Below, piece after piece: positions 9,351-17,912 of a stretch of DNA of 41,757 bases (its first letter is position 1; every line of letters begins with the position of its first letter). Origin of the DNA: Lysobacter antibioticus HS124 (GTDB lineage Bacteria > Pseudomonadota > Gammaproteobacteria > Xanthomonadales > Xanthomonadaceae). Below the pieces are notes generated by a model. That model was not told the DNA's origin. It searched no databases and was given only the letters and a program-made list of their open reading frames with translations. The stretch is taken from assembly GCF_000336385.2 (NCBI RefSeq), contig NZ_HG424497.1, positions 1 through 41,757 on the forward strand, read 5' to 3'. Made by a program: the position numbers and the translations under genes.

Positions 9351-10703
9351 TCAGTCGCGGTCAATGTGCGAGTGCTTGCGGGTGTCCGGCATCAGCACGT
9401 AGACCAGCAGCGAGCAGGCGATGCAGGCGCTGACGTACCAGAAGAAGCCGGTCTCCATGCCGATCTTCTTGAACCACAGCGCGACCGGTTCGGCGGTGCC
9501 GCCGAACAGGGCCACGGTCAGCGCGTAGGGCAGGCCGACGCCGAGGGCGCGGATCTCGACCGGGAACAATTCGGCCTTCACCACCGCGTTGATCGCGGTG
9601 TAGCCGCTGACCGCGCTGAGCAGGATCATGATCAGCCAGAACGCCTGCATCGGCGTCTGCGCGCCCTGGATCAGGTGCATCACCGGCACGGTCAGGGTCG
9701 CGCCGAGCACGCCGAAGGCGATCAGCAGCGGGCGGCGGCCGATCCGGTCCGACAGCGCGCCCACCAGCGGCTGCATCAGCATGTACACGAACAAGGTGGC
9801 CGCGTTGATCAGCGACGCGGTCTCCTTGTCGAAGCCGGTGCTGATGGTGAGGAACTTCAGCATGTAGTTGGTGTAGGTGTAGAACGCCAGCGTGCCGCCC
9901 ATGGTCAGGCCGACCACGGTCAGCACCGCGCGCGGATGCTGCATCAGCGTGCGCAACGAGCCTTCCTTGCGCGCTGGCGTGTCGCCGGCCTTGAGCTTGG
10001 CGAAGGACTCGGTCTCCTGCATGTTGCGGCGCAGGTACAGGGCGACGACCGCGGCCAGCGCGCCGATCGCGAACGGAATGCGCCAGCCCCAGGACTTGAG
10101 CTGCTCCTCGTCGAGCACGAACTGCTGCAGCACGATCAGCACCAACAGCGCCAGCAACTGGCCCAGGATCAGGGTCACGTAGAGGAAGCTGGACCAGAAG
10201 CCGCGGTTCTCGCGCGAGGACATTTCGCTGAGGTAGGTGGCCGAGCTGCCGTATTCGCCGCCGACGCTCAGGCCCTGCATCAGCCGCGCCAGCACCAGCA
10301 GCACCGGCGCCAGCACGCCGATGGTTTCGTAGCCGGGGGTGAAGGTGATGATGAGCGAGCCGGCGCACATCATCAGCACCGACAGCATCAGCGCGGCGCG
10401 GCGGCCGTTGCGGTCGGCGTAGCGGCCGAACACCCAGCCGCCGAGCGGTCGCATCAGAAAGCCGACGGCGAAGATCGCGCCCGCATTGAGCGCCTGCGAG
10501 ATCTTGTCGCCCTTGGGGAAGAACACGTGGGCGAAGTACAGCGAGAACGCGCTGTACACGTACCAGTCGTAGTACTCGACCAGGTTGCCGATCGAACCGG
10601 AGAAGATCGACTTCAGGCGCTGTCCGGCGGTCATCGCCGTAGCGGGCGTCGTGGTCTCGGCGCCGGCGGGGCCGGCGGCGGTGTCAGCGGTAATCGCGCT
10701 CAA
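9351..10703 (-). CDS. kgtP: MFS permease, metabolite:H+ symporter family (KgtP-like)
   Basis: A 450-residue, 12-helix major facilitator of the MHS subfamily, best resembling the alpha-ketoglutarate permease KgtP. Seen: IFSGSIGNLVEYYDWYVYSAF at the start of TM1, the loop 2-3 motif GRYADRNGRR, RLMQGLSVGGEYGSSATYL in TM4-5, and SDRIGRRPLL in loop 8-9. Citrate/proline-type MHS members are similar enough that the substrate is only probable. The start is TTG at 10703, supported by GGAG at 10713-10716 nine bases upstream; an internal ATG at codon 24 is the alternative. It is the first of four minus-strand genes (permease, dctA, porin, kinase). Confidence 0.8.
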   Translation of the reverse strand: MSAITADTAAGPAGAETTTPATAMTAGQRLKSIFSGSIGNLVEYYDWYVYSAFSLYFAHVFFPKGDKISQALNAGAIFAVGFLMRPLGGWVFGRYADRNGRRAALMLSVLMMCAGSLIITFTPGYETIGVLAPVLLVLARLMQGLSVGGEYGSSATYLSEMSSRENRGFWSSFLYVTLILGQLLALLVLIVLQQFVLDEEQLKSWGWRIPFAIGALAAVVALYLRRNMQETESFAKLKAGDTPARKEGSLRTLMQHPRAVLTVVGLTMGGTLAFYTYTNYMLKFLTISTGFDKETASLINAATLFVYMLMQPLVGALSDRIGRRPLLIAFGVLGATLTVPVMHLIQGAQTPMQAFWLIMILLSAVSGYTAINAVVKAELFPVEIRALGVGLPYALTVALFGGTAEPVALWFKKIGMETGFFWYVSACIACSLLVYVLMPDTRKHSHIDRD

Positions 10704-11020
10704 GGCAAACGGCTCCAGGTCGGTGCGGACGGGGCCGGGCGGCGCGGGGGGAGGGGCGCGCAGCCGCGACGCAACGGCGGCACCTCCTGGCGCCGAGACG
10801 GATGGTGGGCCGGGCGCGCGGGGCGGCCAATAGCACCATCGGGTTAGAGCCCCGGCTCAGGTTCGGCCGGCCGCCCGTTCATCCGCTCAGCGATGAGCGC
10901 TGCGGCGCAGTCGCGGACCGTGCCGGCGCGCACGCTTCGCCATCAACGCGTCATCAAAGCCCGGCACCCTGCGCGCTTTGCATCGCGGCATTCCCTCTAC
11001 GCCGCCCGGAGACGCACGCA
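10704..11020. other. divergent intergenic region between permease and TonB receptor
   Basis: 317 bp separating divergent genes, so it must hold both promoters. I see only short weak inverted repeats (GAGCC/GGCTC at 10847-10858 and GCTCA/TGAGC at 10885-10898) and no convincing -35/-10 pair, Fur box or small gene. Confidence 0.5.
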
Positions 11021-13366
11021 ATGACCCGAGTGTTCGCCGCCCCGACCTTGTCGGCCGCCATCTGCCTTGCCCTGGCCACGCTGCCGGCCTACGCCGCGAC
11101 GGCGGATGCCGACGCGGCCGACGCCGATGCGGGCGTTGCCGACGCCACCACCCTGGACGCGGTATCGGTGATCGGCCTGGGCGAAACCCGCCAGGTGCAG
11201 CGGGTCAAGCTCGCCGACATCGAGCGCAAGGTGCCGGGCAGCAGCGCGCAGAAAGTGCTCAACAAGCTGCCGGGCATCTCGGTGCAGTCCAACGACGCCT
11301 ACGGCGCCAACGAGGAATCGCAGACCATCAGCCTGCGCGGTTTCAGCCAGCGCCTGCTCGGCTACACCCTCGACGGGATCCCGCTCGGCGACAACAGCTA
11401 CGGCAACTACAACGGCCTGGGCATCAGCCGCGCCCTGATCGGCGAGAACCTGGCCGGGGCCGAACTCGCCGCCGGCATCGGCTCGCTCGGCACCGCCTCG
11501 ACCAGCAATCTCGGCGGCACCCTGCAGTACTACTCGGCCGATCCGGAAAGCGAGTTCGGCCTGCGCCTGGCGCAGACCTTCGGCAGCGACCGCACCCGCC
11601 GCACCTATGCGCGCGTGGACACCGGCGACCACGGCGGCTTCTCGATGTACTTGTCCGGTTCGCTGCTCAGCGCCGACATGTGGTCGCGCCCGCACGACAA
11701 TCAGGACCAGAACCAGGTCAACCTCAAGGCCGTCTATCAGTTCGGCGAAGGCAACCGGATCAGCGCTTACTACGCCAGCGCGGACACCAGCCAGGCCAAC
11801 TACGCTTATCTGTCCAAGGCGCTGCTGGCGCGTGGCGCCGATTGGGACTGGAACCTGTACAAGCCGGACTGGAAGCGCGCGCTGGCCGCCGCCTATTGCG
11901 CGCCGCGGCCGTGGCCGGCCAATCAGCACCGTGCCGGCGACCCGCGCTGCGCCTTCGTCGCGCCGGCGGCGACCATCGACGACGCCTACTACGCCAGCCG
12001 CGCGCTGCGCACCGATCACCTCGGCGCGCTGGCCGGCGAGTTCAACCTCGGCGAAGGCCTGTCGCTGAAGGCCCAGGCCTACTACCACGACGACCGCGGC
12101 CAGGGCCATTGGTGGTCGCCGGGCAATTACTCCTACCCGAACACCGCCAGGGCGATTCCGATCTCGATCCGCAGCACCAATTACGGCATCAACCGCCACG
12201 GCGCGATCAGCTCGCTGGTCTGGGAAGTCGGCCAGCACCGCATCGAGGGCGGCGTGTGGTACGAACGCAACCACCACGACGTGCAGCGAAACTTCTACTT
12301 CATCGACGGCCCGGTCAACGACGACCGCTTCCTCAACGACCCCGACCGTCGCCTGTTCTTCCAGAAGTACCGCATCCACACCCGTCAGGCTTATCTGCAG
12401 GACACCATCCGCCTGCTCGACGACCGCCTGACCCTGGACCTGGGCGCCAAGAGCACCCAGGTGGTGATGCGCGCGCGCCAGGTCGATCCGCGCGCGATGG
12501 AAGTGCCGAACGCGACCGGCCAGTTGCAAACCCGCGACCGCTTCCTGCCCCAGTTCGGCGTCGGCTACCGCCTCGCCGACAACCAGGGCGAGCTGTTCGC
12601 CGCCTACACCGAGAATGTCGCCGCCTTCGTCGGCGGCGGCGCCGGTGGCCCGCTGGCGATCAACCAGGCCGCGTTCGACGCGCAGAAGGCCGGGTTGAAG
12701 CCGGAATCGTCCAAGACCTTCGAAGCCGGCTACCGCCGCGTCGGCCAGGCCTATCAGGCCTCGTTGAGCGTGTACAAGGTGCGTTTCGACGACCGCCTGC
12801 TGTCGCTGAACCCTTGCTCCAGCATCGAAGCCGGCACCCGGCCGGAGTGCATCACCAAGTTCTTCAACGTCGGCTCGGTGGACAGCGTCGGCAGCGAGCT
12901 GGTCTTCATCTGGAAACCGAGCGAACACTTCGAGTGGTACAACGCGCTGTCGTGGAACAAGTCGACCTATCAGGACAACTACGTCGACGGCGGCAAGGCG
13001 GTGCAGACCCGCGACAAGCGCGTGGTCGACGTGCCGGACACGATGCTGTCGAGCGAGATCAGCTGGCGCCAGGGGCCGTGGCTGGCCAGCCTGAGCGGCA
13101 AGTACACCGGCAAGCGCTACTACACCTATACCAACGACAACGGTTTCGGCGGCGCGACCACCTTCGACGCCAGCCTGCGCTACAGCTTCGATGCGATGGG
13201 GCCGCTGCGGCAGTGGTCGATCGCCCTGCACGGCAGCAACCTGACCGACAAGCGCACCGCCAGCAATCTGACCGCGTTCAGCGCGTCCGATGCGCCGGGC
13301 AAGACCTATGCCTTCCACGCCAACGCGCCGCGGCAGCTGTTCCTGACCTTGGACGCGCGGTTCTGA
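11021..13366 (+). CDS. TonB-dependent outer-membrane receptor
   Basis: A 781-residue receptor. The signal peptide covers about 1-25 (cleavage after AYA), followed by an Asp/Ala-rich linker and a TonB-box-like LDAVSVI at 45-51. The plug domain is at about 62-185 (KVLNKLPGISVQ, TISLRGFSQRLLGYTLDGIPLGD), then a 22-strand barrel ending in LTLDARF. It should import a substrate too large or scarce for porins, energised by TonB-ExbBD. The barrel carries an extracellular loop with two cysteines (AAYCAPRPW, DPRCAF) that may form a disulfide. The substrate is unknown; no siderophore genes or sigma/anti-sigma pair flank it. The ATG is chosen for GGAG at 11008-11011 and the signal peptide. It diverges from the organic-acid permease. 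Confidence 0.9.
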   Translation: MTRVFAAPTLSAAICLALATLPAYAATADADAADADAGVADATTLDAVSVIGLGETRQVQRVKLADIERKVPGSSAQKVLNKLPGISVQSNDAYGANEESQTISLRGFSQRLLGYTLDGIPLGDNSYGNYNGLGISRALIGENLAGAELAAGIGSLGTASTSNLGGTLQYYSADPESEFGLRLAQTFGSDRTRRTYARVDTGDHGGFSMYLSGSLLSADMWSRPHDNQDQNQVNLKAVYQFGEGNRISAYYASADTSQANYAYLSKALLARGADWDWNLYKPDWKRALAAAYCAPRPWPANQHRAGDPRCAFVAPAATIDDAYYASRALRTDHLGALAGEFNLGEGLSLKAQAYYHDDRGQGHWWSPGNYSYPNTARAIPISIRSTNYGINRHGAISSLVWEVGQHRIEGGVWYERNHHDVQRNFYFIDGPVNDDRFLNDPDRRLFFQKYRIHTRQAYLQDTIRLLDDRLTLDLGAKSTQVVMRARQVDPRAMEVPNATGQLQTRDRFLPQFGVGYRLADNQGELFAAYTENVAAFVGGGAGGPLAINQAAFDAQKAGLKPESSKTFEAGYRRVGQAYQASLSVYKVRFDDRLLSLNPCSSIEAGTRPECITKFFNVGSVDSVGSELVFIWKPSEHFEWYNALSWNKSTYQDNYVDGGKAVQTRDKRVVDVPDTMLSSEISWRQGPWLASLSGKYTGKRYYTYTNDNGFGGATTFDASLRYSFDAMGPLRQWSIALHGSNLTDKRTASNLTAFSASDAPGKTYAFHANAPRQLFLTLDARF

Positions 13367-13689
13367 GCCGGGCCGGAGCGCGGGAGGAGAGCCAATCCCT
13401 CGCGCTCCGGTCGCTGTCCCGCGTCGCGCTTGCGCCGGGCGCCGGCTCCCTTTTCGAAGGGCGCTGTTTTTCGCGCGGCCTTCGGCCGTTCTCTGCGGCC
13501 CCTTGGCTATCCGCGTCGCCCCGCCATCTGGGCCGTTGCTCCTCTGAGAGAAGGGGGCAGGGGGCGCCGTTGTCGTTGCCTTCCTCTCCCCGCCGTTCCC
13601 CGCGCCTAGACCATCGTCGTAACGCAAGCCGCCTCGGCTTGCACTAGCCTCGGCAGCATCCGCCGCTACGCCCTGCGCGAGGCCGCCGC
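13367..13689. other. intergenic region with two hairpins before prpE
   Basis: 323 bp without a gene. A 10-bp perfect stem (13373-13382 with 13401-13410) sits just after the receptor stop and may aid termination, though no T-tract follows. A second perfect 8-bp stem with a 3-base loop (13624-13631 with 13635-13642) lies about 50 bp before prpE. No clear promoter hexamers were found. Confidence 0.5.
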
Positions 13690-15585
13690 ATGCGTTACCA
13701 GGACTTCCACCGCCGCTCGATCGAGCAACCCGAGGCGTTCTGGGCCGAGCAGGCGCAGGCGATCCACTGGCACAAGCCGCCGCAGGCGATCCTCGAATAC
13801 GACCGGCCGCCGTTCCGGCGCTGGTTCGCCGGCGGCGAAACCAACCTCTGCTACAACGCCCTGGACCGTCATCTCGACGAACGCGGCGACCAGCTCGCCC
13901 TGGTCGCGATTTCCAGCGAGACCGGCCAGACCCGCGAGCTCAGCTACCGTGAGCTGCATGCCGAGGTCAATGCGTTCGCCGCGGTGCTCAAGTCGCTCGG
14001 CGTCGGCCGCGGCGACCGGGTGGTGATCTACATGCCGAACATGGCCGAGGCGGTGTTCGCCATGCTCGCCTGCGCGCGCATCGGCGCGGTGCATTCGGTG
14101 GTGTTCGGCGGCTTCGCCGCGCACAACCTGGCCCTGCGCATCGACGATGCCGCGCCCAAGCTGCTGATCTGCGCCGACGCCGGCATGCGCGGCGGCAAAG
14201 TCATTCCCTACAAGCCGCTGGTCGATGCCGCCTGCGAGCAAGCGCGGCAGCCGCCGCCGCACGTGCTGGTGGTCGGCCGCGGCCTCGACCCGGAACACCG
14301 CGTCGTCGCCGGACGCGATCTGGATTACGCGACCCTGCGCGCGCGCCACGAGGGCGCGCAGGTCGAGGTGCAGTGGCTGGAATCCAACGAGCCCAGCTAT
14401 CTGCTCTACACCTCCGGCACCACCGGCAAGCCAAAGGGCGTGCAGCGCGACGTCGGCGGCTACGCGGTCGCGCTGGCGCTGTCGATGTGGTCGATCTACG
14501 ACATCCGCGCCGGCCAGACCATGTTCTCGACCTCGGACGTCGGCTGGGCGGTGGGCCATTCCTACAACGTCTACGGCCCGCTCATCGCCGGCGCCACCTC
14601 GGTGCTGTACGAGGGCCTGCCGACGAATCCCGACCCGGGCATCTGGTGGCGGATCTGCGAGCGCTACCGCGTGCGCACCATGTTTTCCTCGCCGACCGGC
14701 ATCCGCGTGCTCAAGAAGCAAGACCCGGCCTGGCTGAAGCGGCACGATCTGTCCGCGCTGCAATGGCTGTTCCTGGCCGGCGAGCCGCTGGACGAGCCGA
14801 CCGCGCACTGGATCACCGAAGGCATCGGCAAGACCGTCGTCGACAACTACTGGCAGACCGAGACCGGCTGGCCGGTGCTGGCCCTGATGCCGGGGCTGGA
14901 TCTGCAGCCGGTCAAGTTCGGTTCGCCCGGCCTGCCCACGCCGGGCTATCGCCTGCGGGTGATCGACGAAGCCACCGGCCGCGACGTCGGCCCGCACGAG
15001 AAGGGCGTGCTGGTGATCGTGCCGCCGCTGCCGCCGGGCTGCATGACCACGGTCTGGAACGACGACGCGCGCTTCCTATCCAGCTACTTCGGCCACTTCA
15101 AGGAATTGCTGTACAGCTCGCTGGATTGGGCGGTGCGCGACGAGGACGGCTACACCTTCATCCTCGGCCGCACCGACGACGTCATCAACGTCGCCGGGCA
15201 CCGTCTGGGCACGCGCGAGATCGAGGAATCGGTGGCCAGCCACGGCAGCGTCGCCGAGGCGGCGGTGATCGGCGTGCACGACGAGCTCAAGGGCCAGGTG
15301 CCGGTGGTGTTCGCCACCCTCAAGAGCGGCAGCGGCGAGGATGCGGGCGAGGCCGCGGCGGGCATGCAGCGCTGTGTGGTCGAGCAACTCGGCGCGGTGG
15401 CGCGGCCGGCGCGGGTGTACGTGGTCGCAGCCCTGCCCAAGACGCGTTCCGGCAAGCTGTTGCGGCGCTCGATCCAGGCCCTGGCCGAGCAGCGCGACCC
15501 GGGAGACCTGTCGACCCTGGACGACCCGGGCGCCTTGGAGGAAGTGCGGCGCGCGCTGGAACGCGGCGCCGACGTCGGCGGCTGA
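13690..15585 (+). CDS. prpE: propionyl-CoA synthetase
   Basis: A 631-residue AMP-forming acyl-CoA synthetase that activates propionate with ATP and CoA, the entry step of the methylcitrate cycle. The P-loop YTSGTTGKPKG is at 240-250 and is followed by VQRDVGGYAVAL, a stretch typical of PrpE rather than Acs. YWQTETGWP and GRTDDVINVAGHRL mark the adenylate and hinge motifs. The C-terminal PKTRSGK holds catalytic K589, the residue commonly controlled by acetylation in this family. An N-terminal ACAS_N segment (YQDFHRRSIEQPEAFW) is intact. GAGG at 13679-13682 supports the ATG. It heads a same-strand run prpE - SUFU - prpB - prpC. Acetyl-CoA synthetase activity is the main alternative, judged less likely. 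Confidence 0.88.
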   Translation: MRYQDFHRRSIEQPEAFWAEQAQAIHWHKPPQAILEYDRPPFRRWFAGGETNLCYNALDRHLDERGDQLALVAISSETGQTRELSYRELHAEVNAFAAVLKSLGVGRGDRVVIYMPNMAEAVFAMLACARIGAVHSVVFGGFAAHNLALRIDDAAPKLLICADAGMRGGKVIPYKPLVDAACEQARQPPPHVLVVGRGLDPEHRVVAGRDLDYATLRARHEGAQVEVQWLESNEPSYLLYTSGTTGKPKGVQRDVGGYAVALALSMWSIYDIRAGQTMFSTSDVGWAVGHSYNVYGPLIAGATSVLYEGLPTNPDPGIWWRICERYRVRTMFSSPTGIRVLKKQDPAWLKRHDLSALQWLFLAGEPLDEPTAHWITEGIGKTVVDNYWQTETGWPVLALMPGLDLQPVKFGSPGLPTPGYRLRVIDEATGRDVGPHEKGVLVIVPPLPPGCMTTVWNDDARFLSSYFGHFKELLYSSLDWAVRDEDGYTFILGRTDDVINVAGHRLGTREIEESVASHGSVAEAAVIGVHDELKGQVPVVFATLKSGSGEDAGEAAAGMQRCVVEQLGAVARPARVYVVAALPKTRSGKLLRRSIQALAEQRDPGDLSTLDDPGALEEVRRALERGADVGG

Positions 15586-15624
15586 ACGTCCGCGGGCCGG
15601 CGCGGTTCGTGCCGGTTCAGTCCC

Positions 15625-15657
15625 TTGACGGATTTTTTGCCGGCGCCGCGTTAGCAT
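15625..15657 (+). promoter_or_regulatory. weak promoter candidate before the SUFU-domain gene
   Basis: TTGACG at 15625-15630 is a good -35, and TTAGCA/TAGCAT at 15651-15657 could be a -10, but the spacer of about 20 nt is too long for an ideal sigma-70 promoter. It would let the gene be transcribed separately from prpE. Confidence 0.28.
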
Positions 15658-15708
15658 CGTGAATACGCGGGATCCTCCGCGGCCGATGCGAGCGAGGCGG
15701 AACGCGCA

Positions 15709-16767
15709 ATGACGGCAGAACAGGACAGCGCGCCGGGGTGGGACGCGATCGACCAGGCCCTGAGCCGGCTCTACACGCGTCAGCAGCCGCTGCACTACGG
15801 CAGCCCGATCGGTCCCGAGCTCGGCGGCGAGCCTTTGCGCGGCATCAGCGCCTACAAGCGCATCACCCCGGTGCCGCACTGGCACCTGGTCACCTACGGT
15901 TTCAGCGAACTCTACGAGAAGACCTCCGAAGACCCGGCGATCAGCGGTTTCGGCTTCGAACTGACTTTCCGCGTCGCCGATCCCGAGGACAGCGAGCAGC
16001 CGCCGGCCTGGGCCCTGAATTTCCTGCAGAACCTGGCCCGCTACGTGTTTCAAAGCGGGCACGGCTTCCACGCGGGCCATTACCTGCACGCCAACGGCCC
16101 CATCGCCGCCGACACCCAGACTCATCTGCAGGCGGTGGCGTTCGCGCACGACCCCGAGCTGGCGCCGATCGATACGCCCAACGGCCTGCTCGAGTTCCTG
16201 CAGGTGATCGGCCTGACCAACGAAGAAGAGTTCGCGCTCAAGCGCTGGTCGACGCTGAAGGTGCTGGACGTGTTCCAGGACTATCTGCCGCTGTGGGTGA
16301 CCGATCTGGAGCGCGAGTCGTTGCTGGCCGATTCCGACATCGCCGCGCGCCTGGCCGCCGGTTCGGCCCACGAGGGGTCGAGTTCGGCGCTGATCTATAC
16401 CGACCAGCTCGACTGGAGCCAGCGCAAGCGCCTGCTGCGCCAACCGGCGACGCGGATCGCGCTGGGCGCGCGTCAGGTCGGCGAGCTGCTCGCGCTGCTG
16501 CCGCTGCGGCTGCCCTTCGGTAAGCCGTTCAGCCTGGTCGGCCCGCAGGCGCGGATCGTGTTCGAGGCGGCGCCGCGCAACGGCGCCCAGGCCGTGGAGG
16601 GAGCGTTGCATCTGCGCCTGAACGAGGCCGCTTTGCGCAATCTGGTCGCCTGCCTGCGCGCCCAGGAGGGCTGCTACCGGGTCGAGGGCGTGGAATTCCT
16701 CGAGGTCCAGGTGCTGCGCAGCGAGATCCGCGACCGCGACGGCAACGTGGTGCAGACCATCGGCTAG
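15709..16767 (+). CDS. suppressor-of-fused (SUFU) domain protein
   Basis: A 352-residue soluble protein without signal peptide. The N-terminal 200 residues match the SUFU fold known from the animal Hedgehog regulator: GWDAIDQALSRLY, LRGISAYKR, PHWHLVTYGFSELYEK, SGFGFELTFRV, WALNFLQNLARYVF, FHAGHYL, LAPIDTPNGLLEFLQVIGLT. The C-terminal part (about 205-352) is less conserved. Bacterial SUFU proteins are often linked to polymorphic toxin-immunity loci, but many are solitary and of unknown role. No toxin-like gene is adjacent; its neighbours are prpE (123 bp upstream) and prpB (88 bp downstream) on the same strand. GAGG at 15694-15697 supports the ATG. A link to propionate metabolism is only positional. 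Confidence 0.85.
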   Translation: MTAEQDSAPGWDAIDQALSRLYTRQQPLHYGSPIGPELGGEPLRGISAYKRITPVPHWHLVTYGFSELYEKTSEDPAISGFGFELTFRVADPEDSEQPPAWALNFLQNLARYVFQSGHGFHAGHYLHANGPIAADTQTHLQAVAFAHDPELAPIDTPNGLLEFLQVIGLTNEEEFALKRWSTLKVLDVFQDYLPLWVTDLERESLLADSDIAARLAAGSAHEGSSSALIYTDQLDWSQRKRLLRQPATRIALGARQVGELLALLPLRLPFGKPFSLVGPQARIVFEAAPRNGAQAVEGALHLRLNEAALRNLVACLRAQEGCYRVEGVEFLEVQVLRSEIRDRDGNVVQTIG

Positions 16768-16813
16768 CCGCGGCCGGCGCCCGGGCGGCAAGGACCGGGC
16801 CGGCGCGACGGGG

Positions 16814-16819
16814 TAAAAT
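16814..16819 (+). promoter_or_regulatory. -10-like element before prpB
   Basis: TAAAAT at 16814-16819 within GGTAAAATGCCGG, 36 bp before the prpB ATG. A related GGCAAAATAGCCGG precedes prpD at 39863. No good -35 is visible 16-18 bp upstream. Confidence 0.35.
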
Positions 16820-16855
16820 GCCGGATCGCCCGAACGGGTCCGCCGGAGTTTGCCG

Positions 16856-17743
16856 ATGTCGTTCACCTCCGCAGGCGCGAAGTTCCGCGCCGCGCTCGCC
16901 GCCGAATCGCCGCTGCAGGTGATCGGCGCGATCAACGCCAACCATGCCCTGCTGGCCCAGCGCGCCGGCTACCGCGCGATCTACCTGTCCGGCGGCGGCG
17001 TCGCCGCCGGTTCGCTGGGCCTGCCGGACCTGGGCATCAACACGCTCGAAGACGTGCTGATCGACGTGCGCCGCATCACCGACGTCTGCGATCTGCCGCT
17101 GCTGGTCGACATCGACACCGGTTTCGGCCCCAGCGCGTTCAATATCGAACGCACGGTCAAGTCGCTGATCAAGGCCGGCGCGGCCGCTTGCCACATCGAA
17201 GACCAGGTCGGCGCCAAGCGCTGCGGCCATCGTCCGGGCAAGGAGATCGTGAGTGCGGGCGAGATGGCCGACCGGGTCAAGGCCGCGGCCGACGCCAAGA
17301 CCGATCCCGACTTCTTCCTGATCGCGCGGACCGACGCGATCGCCGTCGACGGCGTCGATGCGGCGATCGAACGCGCCATCGCGTGCGTCGAAGCCGGCGC
17401 CGACGGCATCTTCGCCGAGGCCGCCTACGACCTGGCCACCTACCGCCGCTTCGTCGATGCGGTCAAGGTGCCGGTGCTGGCCAACATCACCGAGTTCGGC
17501 CAGACCCCGCTGTTCTCGCGCGACGAGCTGGCCTCGGCCGGGGTGGCGATCCAACTGTTCCCGTTGTCGGCGTTCCGGGCCATGAACAAGGCCGCCGAGA
17601 ACGTGTACCAATCGATCCGCCGCGACGGCCACCAGAAGAACGTGGTCGACAGCATGCAGACCCGCGCCGAGCTGTACGACCGGATCGGCTACCACGCCTT
17701 CGAGAACAAGCTCGACGCGCTGTTCGCCAAGAAGGGCGGCTGA
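16856..17743 (+). CDS. prpB: methylisocitrate lyase
   Basis: A 295-residue member of the isocitrate lyase/PEP mutase family, cleaving 2-methylisocitrate to pyruvate and succinate, the last step of the methylcitrate cycle. The signature KRCGH (121-125) carries catalytic C123, and metal ligands D85 and D87 lie in [28 protein letters not shown] and [12 protein letters not shown] are also typical of PrpB. Length is normal. The frame opens six bases earlier at a TTG, but the ATG at 16856 has GGAG at 16845-16848 with a 7-base gap. It is followed by prpC after a 169-bp spacer filled by a palindromic repeat. Confidence 0.95.
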   Translation: MSFTSAGAKFRAALAAESPLQVIGAINANHALLAQRAGYRAIYLSGGGVAAGSLGLPDLGINTLEDVLIDVRRITDVCDLPLLVDIDTGFGPSAFNIERTVKSLIKAGAAACHIEDQVGAKRCGHRPGKEIVSAGEMADRVKAAADAKTDPDFFLIARTDAIAVDGVDAAIERAIACVEAGADGIFAEAAYDLATYRRFVDAVKVPVLANITEFGQTPLFSRDELASAGVAIQLFPLSAFRAMNKAAENVYQSIRRDGHQKNVVDSMQTRAELYDRIGYHAFENKLDALFAKKGG

Positions 17744-17749
17744 GATTTT

Positions 17750-17876
17750 CCTTCTCCCGCGACGCGGGAGAAGGCGGCCCGTAGGGCCGGACGAGGGCGA
17801 GCGAAACTTCAAGCCAGCGACGCAGCCGGAAGTTCGCCTGCCCTCACCCTTGCCCTTTCCCATGCATGGGAGAGGG
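17750..17876. repeat. nested palindromic intergenic repeat between prpB and prpC
   Basis: It begins with a perfect 11-bp stem and GAC loop (17750-17760 with 17764-17774) and ends with a 10-bp stem with one mismatch and TGCA loop (17853-17862 with 17867-17876). Related sequence between them (GCGAAACTTC against GAAGTTCGCC) also pairs. This looks like a member of a dispersed xanthomonad intergenic repeat family. It separates two genes of one pathway and could cause partial termination or mRNA processing. Confidence 0.7.
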
Positions 17877-17912
17877 AATAAGGAAAAGACCAACTCTATT
17901 CGAGGAAGGACC

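Noticed and set aside
10978-13647. Long open frames on both strands over the TonB receptor
   Set aside because: Shadow frames; only the receptor frame shows signal peptide, plug motifs and a barrel C-terminus.
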